DNA of 44,511 nucleotides, from the NCBI GenBank assembly GCA_902625825.1, contig CACOCL010000004.1, forward strand, positions 1-44,511, in the 5' to 3' direction. The stretch comes from an uncultured Pelagibacteraceae bacterium. Its GTDB lineage: Bacteria; Pseudomonadota; Alphaproteobacteria; Pelagibacterales; Pelagibacteraceae. Shown in pieces: positions 37,282-44,511 of this stretch. The notes beneath the pieces were generated by a model. The model made no database searches, had not been told where the DNA came from, and was given only the letters and a program-made list of their open reading frames with translations. The position numbers and the translations under genes are program-made. The stretch's first letter is position 1. Each line of letters starts with the position of its first letter.

Positions 37282-38739
37282 CTATTTTCTTGCTAATAAA
37301 TAATAAACAAATCCGGAGACAAAAGCTCCAATAATCCAAGCGAAAGACTGTAAAAACATAAAACTACTATTCCAGATTGTAGATGCAGAAAAGATAAAGC
37401 CTATAATTAATGAATAAACTCCTTTTAAATGCCAACCGCCAGAAAAATAATACTCACCATCATTTGTAATTGAGTGAATATCCTTGTTTGCCACTTTACC
37501 TCCTTTAATTAAATAATAATCAGCAATCATGACACCAAATATTGGGCCAAAAAATGCACTAAAAGAGTCAATGAAAGATAAAATTCCTATTTGGCTTAAA
37601 TACACTAACCAAGATATTCCAACTACAAAACCAAACACTGCAATTATTAAACCTGCGCTTTTTAAGGATAATAAGTTAGGAAGAAAGTTTACTAAAGTAT
37701 ATTGTGATGGAATAAAGTTTGCAATTAAATTTGTTGATGCTGATGCAATGATAATAAATATCAAAACTAAATTTATTATTAATAAATTATCCAACTTACC
37801 AATAATATCTGTTGGATTTGTAAGTATTCTGGATAAATTTTCTGGATCTTGTTTTAAAAAAGCATCAAATCCTGTCACGATGAATAGAGCAAAAAAAGAA
37901 AAAATAATTAAATTTAGTACTAAACTAAAGTTTCCTTTTTTTAATTCATTTTCACTTTTTACATAGCGAGAAAAATCACCAAGATTTAAAATAATAATAG
38001 AAAAGTAAGCAAATACAGTTCCTGCAACTGTTGCTAATGGACCTAAATTACTTTTATCAATAAAATTTTGAAGATTTAAAGAATTAATAAATGCTTCCGT
38101 TGTGAACTTTACATCGCTTAAGAGAACAGTAAAAAAAAATAAACCCATTCCTAAATAAACAGAAATTGCTGAAAATATTATTATTTTTTTGTTAAAACTC
38201 ATGCCAATAGAAAATAGCAGTGACTGGAAAATAATCGCTATGATTATTGCAGACCATTCTATCACATTCATGCCCATAAAAAATATCAAAAATATTTCTT
38301 GGTCTAAAATAGAAGGATTAAAATAAAATAATATTATTCTTATTAAGTACCCAATTCCTTTTGACAAAAAATAAGTCTGAATACCAAATAAAAAAATTCC
38401 AACTATACTTCTTATCAAACCAAATAATTTTGCTCCTCTGAAACCCAAACTTGATCTAAGCAAAACAACAAATGGTAAGCCAAGTTTTTGAGAAGGTTTA
38501 CCAATTAAGTTTGAAAAAAAATAAACAAGCAGAGATCCTAAAATTGCTCCAAAAAAAACTACAAAAGTGTTTAAATCATAAATTAAATAAAGAGATGTGA
38601 TTAGAGAAAAACCTATAACACTCTGAATATTTACTCCCCAAAAACAGAATAAAGTTTTCCAGTCCCAATTTTTATTATTTGGATTAACAGTTACTAAATC
38701 CCAATTAAGTTGATTTCTTTTTAATTTTTCCTGACTCAC
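37282..38739 (-). CDS. NCS1 family nucleobase/cofactor permease
   Basis: This 485-residue, about 12-helix protein belongs to the nucleobase:cation symporter-1 family (uracil, cytosine, allantoin, hydantoin, thiamine and related substrates). Seen are the N-terminal NWDWKTLFCFWGVNIQSVI, GKPSQKLGLPFVVLLRSSLGFRG in the second to third helix region, and FGPIFGVMIADYYLIKGG near residue 395-415, which is a family hallmark. The start is GTG at 38739, directly behind an in-frame stop. It follows dctM by 25 bp. Finding an NCS1 carrier in a TRAP operon is unusual. The ligand is unknown. Confidence 0.88.
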   Translation of the reverse strand: MSQEKLKRNQLNWDLVTVNPNNKNWDWKTLFCFWGVNIQSVIGFSLITSLYLIYDLNTFVVFFGAILGSLLVYFFSNLIGKPSQKLGLPFVVLLRSSLGFRGAKLFGLIRSIVGIFLFGIQTYFLSKGIGYLIRIILFYFNPSILDQEIFLIFFMGMNVIEWSAIIIAIIFQSLLFSIGMSFNKKIIIFSAISVYLGMGLFFFTVLLSDVKFTTEAFINSLNLQNFIDKSNLGPLATVAGTVFAYFSIIILNLGDFSRYVKSENELKKGNFSLVLNLIIFSFFALFIVTGFDAFLKQDPENLSRILTNPTDIIGKLDNLLIINLVLIFIIIASASTNLIANFIPSQYTLVNFLPNLLSLKSAGLIIAVFGFVVGISWLVYLSQIGILSFIDSFSAFFGPIFGVMIADYYLIKGGKVANKDIHSITNDGEYYFSGGWHLKGVYSLIIGFIFSASTIWNSSFMFLQSFAWIIGAFVSGFVYYLLARK

Positions 38740-38764
38740 TTAAACAATATAAAACTTATATATT

Positions 38765-40099
38765 CTACTGTCCATATAAGAGAGTGGGCAACCAAAGTGC
38801 AATTTTAGGAAAAATTATAATTAAGATTAAACCAATAACTTGTAATACCATAAATTGCATCATTCCATAGTAAATATCTTTCAAATCCCATTCAGGCACA
38901 ACACCTTTTAGAAAATATGCTGACAAGGCAACAGGTGGTGATAACCAGGCGGTTTGCAAATTAACAGCAACTAATATCGCAAACCAAGTTAAATTAAATC
39001 CTAATGCCTCAATCAATGGCAGTATTATCGGGACGATAATCATCACTATAGGCACCCATTCTAAGGGCCAGCCTAATAAAAAAATCATTACCATAACCAT
39101 CGCAAGGATAAGATATTTATTCATCTCAAGACCTAATAAAAATTCAGTTAATAATGTTGGTGTCCCTAGTCTTGCAAAAACAGCACCAAAAAAATTTGAA
39201 GCTGCCACTAAAACCATTATCAAAGCAGTAATCTCTAATGTTTTGACCAATGCTTCTTGTAGCTTTGGGAAAGTCAACTTTTTATATGCTAATGAGAGAA
39301 GTAAAGCACCCATCGCTCCACATCCAGCAGCTTCAGTTGGAGTTGCAAAACCAAATAAAATACTTCCTAAAGCAGCAAAAACTAAAGCTGCTGGTGGCAC
39401 TAAGCCTAAAAAAAATTCAATCCAAACATCCTTCATGCTTGCGGCCCTCATATCTTCAGGTATTACTGGTCCTAATTTTGGATTAATCATACATCTAATC
39501 GTTGTGTAACCTGCATATAAACTTGCAAGAAGAATTCCTGGTAGAATTGCAGCAGCAAATAAATCTATTACAGGAATTTCCATTATAGGTCCCATAACAA
39601 CTAACATAATACTTGGTGGAATTAATATTCCTAAAGTCCCTCCAGCTGTTATAGTTCCAGCGGCAAGTCTCACGTCATAACCAGATCTATTCATAGATTT
39701 TGCAGCCATGATTCCTAAAATTGTCACAGAAGCTCCAACGATTCCTGTTGCGGCAGCAAATATTACAGAAACAAATAAAACTGCATAGTATAAAGATCCC
39801 TTAACTTTTGCCAACATCATTTGGAATGCTGAAAATAATCTTTCCATTAATCCAGCTTGTTCCATCATAATTCCCATAAAAACAAACAGTGGAACAGCGG
39901 CGAGCGTTTGCTCAGTCATAACCATAGAAAACTGGAGGGTCATTAGGTAAAAAACTAATTTTCCAAATCCTAAATAACCAAATACGAAACCTAGAAAAAT
40001 TAGTGTAAATGAAATTGGGAAACCTATGAATATTGCAAATAACATTACCCCTACAAGAATAAAGCCTAATATTGCTGGATCTATAAATTCGGCTATCAT
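38765..40099 (-). CDS. dctM: TRAP transporter large permease DctM
   Basis: DctM is the 12-helix transport subunit of tripartite ATP-independent periplasmic carriers, which use sodium gradients. The 444-residue protein shows GFPISFTLIFLG near residues 26-37, LFVFMGIMMEQAGL, GTLGILIPPSIMLVVMGP near 155-172 and the late FATPTEAAGCGAMGA block. Its ATG overlaps the dctQ stop (ATGA). The similarity pattern is that of the mannitol/chloroaromatic group (COG4664), a name based on a few members only. Confidence 0.94.
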   Translation of the reverse strand: MIAEFIDPAILGFILVGVMLFAIFIGFPISFTLIFLGFVFGYLGFGKLVFYLMTLQFSMVMTEQTLAAVPLFVFMGIMMEQAGLMERLFSAFQMMLAKVKGSLYYAVLFVSVIFAAATGIVGASVTILGIMAAKSMNRSGYDVRLAAGTITAGGTLGILIPPSIMLVVMGPIMEIPVIDLFAAAILPGILLASLYAGYTTIRCMINPKLGPVIPEDMRAASMKDVWIEFFLGLVPPAALVFAALGSILFGFATPTEAAGCGAMGALLLSLAYKKLTFPKLQEALVKTLEITALIMVLVAASNFFGAVFARLGTPTLLTEFLLGLEMNKYLILAMVMVMIFLLGWPLEWVPIVMIIVPIILPLIEALGFNLTWFAILVAVNLQTAWLSPPVALSAYFLKGVVPEWDLKDIYYGMMQFMVLQVIGLILIIIFPKIALWLPTLLYGQ

Positions 40100-40710
40100 T
40101 TATTTTCTCCTGGCCATTCCCCATTTTTAGCTGCCCAATAACTTTTGAGTAACTCAGAAACTCCCTGAACTAATAAAAATATTATGCCAATGAGTAAACA
40201 AGTTTTGATAGGCCACATATAAGGCATCCATGTAGTATCCATGCCTCTTTCACCTCTTTGAATGGACTCTCCAACAAATCCTATTGTCATATAAAGAAAA
40301 ACAATTAGACCTGGAAAATAAAATAATAGATATAACCAAAAATCTATCAGACCCTGGTTTTTTGTTTTAAAATTTCTGTACAAAAAATCTGCTCTTATAT
40401 GAACTCCTCTTGAAAGTGCATAACCGGCACCCAACATAAAAAGCGCTCCATATAAAAAACGACTTATATCATAAGCCCAAATAGTTGGTGCTAAAAATAA
40501 TTTTCTTGCAAAAACTTCATAAGTCATTGCAAAAATTAATGGCATTAATATCCAGCAAACTATATTGCCTATTTGTTTGCTAAATTTATCGATATTAATG
40601 ATTGTTCTAGCCATCCATAGTGGCATGTCATCTGGCATTTTTCCCGAACCACCTCGCCTTTCGGCAATCATTTCATCTGATATATCTAATTTACCTGGTT
40701 CGTCTGCCAT
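40096..40710 (-). CDS. dctQ: TRAP transporter small permease DctQ
   Basis: DctQ is the four-helix small membrane subunit of the TRAP carrier. The 204-residue protein has helices at about 44-64, 83-101, 124-145 and 168-190, with the family-like YEVFARKLFLAPTIWAYDISRFLYGALFMLGAGYALSRGVHIRADF stretch between the first two. A long, polar N-terminus of about 40 residues precedes helix 1. It lies 69 bp downstream of dctP, beyond the palindrome at 40730-40757, and overlaps dctM. Confidence 0.92.
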   Translation of the reverse strand: MADEPGKLDISDEMIAERRGGSGKMPDDMPLWMARTIINIDKFSKQIGNIVCWILMPLIFAMTYEVFARKLFLAPTIWAYDISRFLYGALFMLGAGYALSRGVHIRADFLYRNFKTKNQGLIDFWLYLLFYFPGLIVFLYMTIGFVGESIQRGERGMDTTWMPYMWPIKTCLLIGIIFLLVQGVSELLKSYWAAKNGEWPGENK

Positions 40711-40729
40711 AAAATTCTAGTATAAAAAG

Positions 40730-40757
40730 TTAGAGCGGACTTTAAAGTCCGCTCTAA
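40730..40757 (-). terminator. Intercistronic hairpin, dctP/dctQ
   Basis: A perfect 28-bp palindrome has 14-nt arms (TTAGAGCGGACTTT and its complement). In the minus sense it is followed directly by CTTTTTAT, the shape of an intrinsic terminator. It lies between the binding-protein gene and the permease genes of one transporter. The probable role is partial termination plus protection of the dctP message from 3' decay, so that the periplasmic protein is made in excess. Confidence 0.8.
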
Positions 40758-40779
40758 TTAAATCAAGATTAATTACTGA

Positions 40780-41874
40780 TTACTTTAATGTTGCAGCGTG
40801 AGCCATTCCTAGCTTCGCATTAGACATTTGAGCACCACTCCAGAATGGAACAGCAATATCAGCAAATTCTTTCATTGAATTATAAACTTCATTGAAGAAT
40901 TTATTTTCTTTAGCATTCTTATTTAAAGAAGCTTTTGCTGCAGCCATATACTCTGTGAAATAATCTGAAGGTGTATCTTCTAAGATCACTCCATGCTTAG
41001 TAGTTAGCTCTTGTAAAGCTTTTCCATTTTCATAGATTCTGTAACTTAAAGATTTAGCTAATGAAGCATTAGCAGCTACTTCAAGTGACTTTTTCTCATG
41101 ATCAGTCATCGCTTTATAGGTTTTTCCTGTAATATAAAAGTCAGCATTTACGACTACTTGGTGTAAACCTTGTAGGTAATAGTGCTTTAATACTTTTTGG
41201 AAACCAAATGTTAAATCTGGTTTTGGACAACACCATTCAGCAGCATCGATAGTTCCTGCTTCAAGAGCTGGTAGAATATCTCCACCACCCATAGCAACAG
41301 AAGCTATACCAATGTCCTTATAAGTTTGTCCCGGAATTCCTGGAGGAGTTCTGAACTTATATTTTCTAAAATCAGCCATGTCTTTAATTGGTTTTGGAAA
41401 CCAACCTAAAGCTTCTGGACCAACTGGTTGAATCATAAATCCTTTGATGTCTCTACCCATTTCTTTCCATAATTGGTCGTATAATTCTTTACCACCACCA
41501 TATTGAAACCAAGATAAGAATGCGATGTTGTCAATTCCTACACCACCACCAGCTACTGGAGAACCGAATAACATAGCAGCAGGATGATCACCTGACCAAT
41601 AGTGCGTCCATGCAAAACCACAATCGATCAATCCTTTATCGACAGCATCTAGAGTTTCTTTTACTCCAACAACAGCTCCAGCAGGTAAAATTTCAAATTT
41701 TAAAGAACCAGCTGTAAGTGTAGTCACTGTATCAGTAAAGTCCTTTAACATCTTAACTTCATCCGCCTTCGTGTTAAGAACAGTCTGACATTTAAGTGTC
41801 TTTGCAGCATTAGCACTTGATGTAAATCCAAGTACCAAAATCGTTGCAAATAACATTGAAATGATTTTTTTCAT
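40780..41874 (-). CDS. dctP: TRAP transporter substrate-binding protein DctP
   Basis: This is the periplasmic ligand-binding subunit. The 364-residue protein has a signal peptide cleaved after about residue 23 (SSANA). The binding fold has the conserved Arg175 in KFRTPPGIPG, which usually clamps a ligand carboxylate. Gln149 and Glu213-Trp214 (AAEWCC) lie where TakP-like proteins place a metal-ion site, which suggests a carboxylate or oxo-acid ligand. Overall it resembles the COG4663 group. A strong ribosome site (AGAGGA) precedes the ATG, unusual here, and fits high expression. The codon choice and base composition are slightly less A+T-rich than in neighbours. Confidence 0.93.
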   Translation of the reverse strand: MKKIISMLFATILVLGFTSSANAAKTLKCQTVLNTKADEVKMLKDFTDTVTTLTAGSLKFEILPAGAVVGVKETLDAVDKGLIDCGFAWTHYWSGDHPAAMLFGSPVAGGGVGIDNIAFLSWFQYGGGKELYDQLWKEMGRDIKGFMIQPVGPEALGWFPKPIKDMADFRKYKFRTPPGIPGQTYKDIGIASVAMGGGDILPALEAGTIDAAEWCCPKPDLTFGFQKVLKHYYLQGLHQVVVNADFYITGKTYKAMTDHEKKSLEVAANASLAKSLSYRIYENGKALQELTTKHGVILEDTPSDYFTEYMAAAKASLNKNAKENKFFNEVYNSMKEFADIAVPFWSGAQMSNAKLGMAHAATLK

Positions 41875-41880
41875 TATTTT

Positions 41881-41886
41881 TCCTCT
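41881..41886 (-). promoter_or_regulatory. Strong Shine-Dalgarno site of dctP
   Basis: AGAGGA in the minus sense ends 6 nt before the dctP ATG. Most genes in this window have no such clear site. Together with the downstream hairpin it points to high expression of the binding protein. Confidence 0.7.
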
Positions 41887-41929
41887 TGTTGATTAAATTT
41901 AACAAAAGCATACAATCAGAAAAACAATC

Positions 41930-41959
41930 CTGACACAAGTGACAATTGATTAATATAAG
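41930..41959 (+). promoter_or_regulatory. Candidate promoter for the GMC oxidoreductase gene
   Basis: On the + strand CTGACA (41930-41935) and TATAAG (41954-41959) are spaced by 18 bp, each matching the housekeeping consensus at 5 of 6 positions. The expected leader is about 40 nt. The 132-bp gap also must hold the dctP promoter on the other strand, for which I find no clear hexamers, so the two directions may share a control site. Confidence 0.45.
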
Positions 41960-42006
41960 TGTAAAGATGATCAAAAGGACAAATTAAAAAAACTATTCAA
42001 CTAGAG

Positions 42007-43602
42007 ATGGAAAAATTTGATTTTATAATTATTGGAGCTGGTTCTGCAGGATGTGTTCTTGCAAATAGACTTTCAGAAAATCCTCAGAATAAAGTTTTAT
42101 TAATCGAGGCTGGAGGAAAAGATAATTATCCGTGGATACATATTCCCGTTGGATACTTCAAGACAATGCACAATCCATCAGTTGATTGGTGTTATAGAAC
42201 TGAACCAGATAAAACCATGAACAATCGTTCAATTCGTTATCCAAGAGGAAAAACTTTAGGAGGAAGTTCAGCTATTAACGGCTTATTATATATTAGAGGT
42301 CAAAGCAGAGACTATGATCTTTGGCGTCAATTAGGTAATACTGGCTGGGGTTGGGACGATGTTCTTCCCTACTTTATCAAGGCGGAAAATCAAGAACGTG
42401 GAAAAGATGATTATCATGGTGTTGGAGGTCCTCTTTCTGTATCTGATCAAAGAATTCAATTACCACTATTAAATGAGTTTCAAAATGCTGCTGAAGAATT
42501 TGGTATTCCAAAAACAAAAGATTTTAATACCGGTGACAATCATGGGTGTGGATATTTTCAAGTAACAGAAAAAGATGGATTTAGATGTAGCACAGCTGTT
42601 GGATATTTAAACCCAATTAAAAATAGAGCAAACCTAAGAATTATTACAAATGCTCACGTAAAAAAAATAAACTTTGAGAATAAGACGGCTAGAGATGTTG
42701 AATACTGGCAGGACAATGAGCTTAAAAAAATTTCAGCAAATAAAGAAATAATTCTTTCATCAGGTTCAATAGGGTCTCCACAAATTTTACAAACCTCTGG
42801 AATAGGTAATTCCAAAAAATTAAAGGATTTGGGTATAGAGATAGTTCATGATTTAAAAGGAGTTGGGGAAAATCTTCAAGATCACCTTATGTTTAGGCCT
42901 ATTTATAAAGTTCATGGATTAAAATCTCTTAATAAAAAAATCAATAGTTTATTTGGTAAATTAATGATTGGCTTAGAATATGTTTTTAATAGAAGTGGAC
43001 CAATGACAATGGGTGCAAGTCAAATGTGTATGTTTGCAAAAAGTGACCCATCTTTAGAATTACCAGATCTACAATGGCATGTTCAGCCTATGAGTATGGA
43101 TACATTAGGTGCAACTAAAAATCATGATTTTCATGCATTTACTCCTACTGTATCAAATATAAGACCAACTAGTAGAGGTTATGTAAATATTATTGATAAA
43201 GACTCAAGAATTTATGCAAAAGTAAAACTAAATTATTTATCAACTGATCATGACCGAATGGTTGCAGCAAAAGGATTGAAGCTTACTAGAAAAATTGTGA
43301 TGGAGTCTGAAACATTTAAAAAATACAGGCCAGAAGAATATAGACCTGGAATAAATATTAACGATGATGAAGAACTTGTAAAAGCTGGCTCTGATTATAC
43401 TCAGACTATTTTTCATCCAGTTGGGACATGTAAGATGGGTCAAGATGAAATGGCAGTCGTTGATGAAACTCTTAAAGTAAAAGGTCTAAATAATTTAAGA
43501 GTAATTGATGCCTCAATAATGCCAAATATAACTTCAGGTAACACTAATGCACCAACAATAATGATTGCAGAAAAAGGTGCAGATATGATACTTAGAAGTT
43601 AA
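42007..43602 (+). CDS. GMC family FAD-dependent alcohol oxidoreductase
   Basis: This 531-residue flavoprotein is related to choline dehydrogenase BetA. The dinucleotide motif GAGSAG is at 10-15, with Glu34 ending the second strand (LLIEAGG). GMC signature 1 lies in RYPRGKTLGGSSAINGLLYIRG near 78-99, and signature 2 (GSIGSPQILQTSGIG) lies in the middle. The catalytic pair His470 (FHPVGTCKMG) and Asn514 (GNTNAP) is complete. It oxidises a primary or secondary alcohol to an aldehyde or ketone, passing electrons to quinone or oxygen. The substrate cannot be read from sequence. It is divergent from dctP and overlaps the terC start by one base. Confidence 0.93.
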   Translation: MEKFDFIIIGAGSAGCVLANRLSENPQNKVLLIEAGGKDNYPWIHIPVGYFKTMHNPSVDWCYRTEPDKTMNNRSIRYPRGKTLGGSSAINGLLYIRGQSRDYDLWRQLGNTGWGWDDVLPYFIKAENQERGKDDYHGVGGPLSVSDQRIQLPLLNEFQNAAEEFGIPKTKDFNTGDNHGCGYFQVTEKDGFRCSTAVGYLNPIKNRANLRIITNAHVKKINFENKTARDVEYWQDNELKKISANKEIILSSGSIGSPQILQTSGIGNSKKLKDLGIEIVHDLKGVGENLQDHLMFRPIYKVHGLKSLNKKINSLFGKLMIGLEYVFNRSGPMTMGASQMCMFAKSDPSLELPDLQWHVQPMSMDTLGATKNHDFHAFTPTVSNIRPTSRGYVNIIDKDSRIYAKVKLNYLSTDHDRMVAAKGLKLTRKIVMESETFKKYRPEEYRPGININDDEELVKAGSDYTQTIFHPVGTCKMGQDEMAVVDETLKVKGLNNLRVIDASIMPNITSGNTNAPTIMIAEKGADMILRS

Positions 43603-44195
43603 TGTTCACTGATTTAATTACACCAGAACAAATAACTATATTAACTCAAATTATTTTAATTGATCTAGTTCTAGCAGGAGATAATGCAATCATAATTGGA
43701 ATGGTTGCATCTAAATTTCCATTAGAACAAAGAAAAAAAATTATATTCTGGGGTATAGGCGGTGCTGTCGTTTTAAGAATAATCTTAACATTATTGACTG
43801 CTTACTTGTTGCAAATCACTGGACTAAGACTGCTCGGTGGGCTGCTTTTACTTTACATAGTCTATAAACTTTATACTGATGTAATTAAAGACTCAGGTCA
43901 TGAAGGTGACATTAAGGTAGACGATTCAAGTTTTTTAAAAGCTATTTGGACAATTTTATTGGCTGATTTTACAATGAGTTTAGATAATGTTTTAGGAGTT
44001 GCTGGGGCAGCTGGAGATCATTACTACCTATTAGTTTTTGGGTTGGTTTTATCAATTATTTTAATGGCAACAGCTGCAACATTAATATCTAATTGGATAA
44101 AAAAATATAAATGGATAGCATGGGCTGGTTTATTGGCAATTCTTCTTGTTGCTATTGAGTTGATTTACACTGATATTAAAATATTATTTTTATAA
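43602..44195 (+). CDS. TerC family integral membrane protein (YjbE type)
   Basis: This 197-residue protein has about 6-7 membrane helices. The family motifs are the N-terminal LIDLVLAGDNAIIIGMVAS (about 19-37) and the second, related LLADFTMSLDNVLGVAGAA (about 118-136), each with an Asp-Asn pair inside a helix that may bind a metal ion. Members include exporters of manganese or other metals, and some have unclear roles. Both ends overlap neighbours as TAATG, coupling it to the oxidoreductase before it and the dehydrogenase after it, which is an unexpected partner set. Confidence 0.88.
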   Translation: MFTDLITPEQITILTQIILIDLVLAGDNAIIIGMVASKFPLEQRKKIIFWGIGGAVVLRIILTLLTAYLLQITGLRLLGGLLLLYIVYKLYTDVIKDSGHEGDIKVDDSSFLKAIWTILLADFTMSLDNVLGVAGAAGDHYYLLVFGLVLSIILMATAATLISNWIKKYKWIAWAGLLAILLVAIELIYTDIKILFL

Positions 44196-44511
44196 TGTAC
44201 TTAAAAAACTATAACTTAAAGAACAAAACAGCAGTAGTCACTGGAGCAGGAAAAGGTCTTGGTAGAGCTTGCGCAATTGCTCTAGCTGAGGCTGGTGCTA
44301 ATTTAGTTATAATAAGCAGAACTCAGAAAGATCTAAATGAAGTTTCTAAAAAGATTAAAAAGCTTAAGTCAAAATGTAAAACTTATGTATGTGATATTAC
44401 TAATTATGATGAAATTAAAAAAATCATAAATAATCAAGCTAAAATTGATATTTTAATAAATAATGCAGGTAATAATATCCCTGAACATTTTACAAAAGTA
44501 AAAACAAGAAA
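44195..44511 (+). CDS. Short-chain dehydrogenase, 3'-partial
   Basis: An ATG at 44195 overlaps the terC stop by one base and stays open to the window end (105 complete codons). The N-terminal Rossmann part is clear: TGAGKGLG at about 17-24 and NNAG at about 89-92. The basic Arg in IISRTQKD after the second strand suggests NADP preference, unlike the SDR at 36525. The active-site Tyr-Lys part lies beyond the window. It follows the alcohol oxidoreductase and TerC genes in one apparent operon, so it may act on the same carbon compound. Confidence 0.88.
   Translation, partial: MYLKNYNLKNKTAVVTGAGKGLGRACAIALAEAGANLVIISRTQKDLNEVSKKIKKLKSKCKTYVCDITNYDEIKKIINNQAKIDILINNAGNNIPEHFTKVKTR

Noticed and set aside
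39243-39509. Two overlapping + strand frames inside dctM
   Set aside because: They are antisense to a conserved DctM block and have no family features.

Overview
This 44.5-kb window is A+T-rich and very densely coded. Intergenic gaps are mostly 0-30 bp, start and stop codons often overlap (ATGA, TAATG), and no stretch over 300 bp lacks a gene. Gene content, gene order and protein sequences point to a streamlined marine alphaproteobacterium of the SAR11 clade (Pelagibacterales). Clear alphaproteobacterial traits are the order nuoA-N, birA, coaX, rnj, DUF1467, proS, lolC, lolD, dnaE, and the short form of prolyl-tRNA synthetase.

Layout. (a) 1-600: the left end carries the 3' part of cdsA on the + strand, fused head-on to a truncated uppS on the - strand. 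The junction near 465 looks like an inversion or a chimeric joint. (b) 596-2945, - strand: rpsB-tsf-frr-(uppS), preceded by an rpsB leader whose two stems interleave as a pseudoknot. pyrH is absent from its usual place between tsf and frr. (c) 2946-26631, - strand: one almost gapless run from nuoA to dnaE. It encodes the 14-subunit NADH dehydrogenase, then biotin ligase, pantothenate kinase, RNase J, a DUF1467 protein, ProRS, the LolC/LolD lipoprotein exporter and the replicative polymerase. (d) 26839-33185, - strand: tRNA-Leu, trigger factor, ClpP, ClpX, Lon, a 39-residue membrane peptide gene, tRNA-Val and tRNA-Asp. This is a protein folding and quality-control block with tRNAs at both ends. 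(e) 33268-36528: small single genes on alternating strands. They encode two short unknown proteins, an exported unknown, a basic 41-residue peptide, an exported histidine phosphatase, a family-5 uracil-DNA glycosylase, a YbgC thioesterase, a DUF3047 protein and a 45-residue exported peptide. Neighbouring genes overlap or nearly touch at both convergent and divergent ends. (f) 36525-44511: an accessory metabolic region. On the - strand are dctP-dctQ-dctM (TRAP transporter), an NCS1 permease and a short-chain dehydrogenase. Divergently on the + strand are a GMC alcohol oxidoreductase, a TerC-family membrane protein and a second short-chain dehydrogenase cut by the window end.

How it fits together. 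Most of the window is core housekeeping: respiration, translation, replication, lipoprotein export and proteolysis. The most interesting part functionally is region (f). Two unrelated uptake systems share an apparent operon with a dehydrogenase and face a flavin alcohol oxidase/dehydrogenase across a 132-bp control region. This looks like an uptake-and-oxidation module for an unidentified organic substrate. A perfect 28-bp palindrome followed by a T run separates dctP from dctQ and probably sets binding protein above permease expression. The most interesting RNA-level signals are the rpsB leader pseudoknot, a trigger-factor gene that starts 10 nt after a tRNA, and a Fur-box-like palindrome between tRNA-Asp and nuoA. 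No CRISPR array, insertion sequence, rRNA or prophage was seen.
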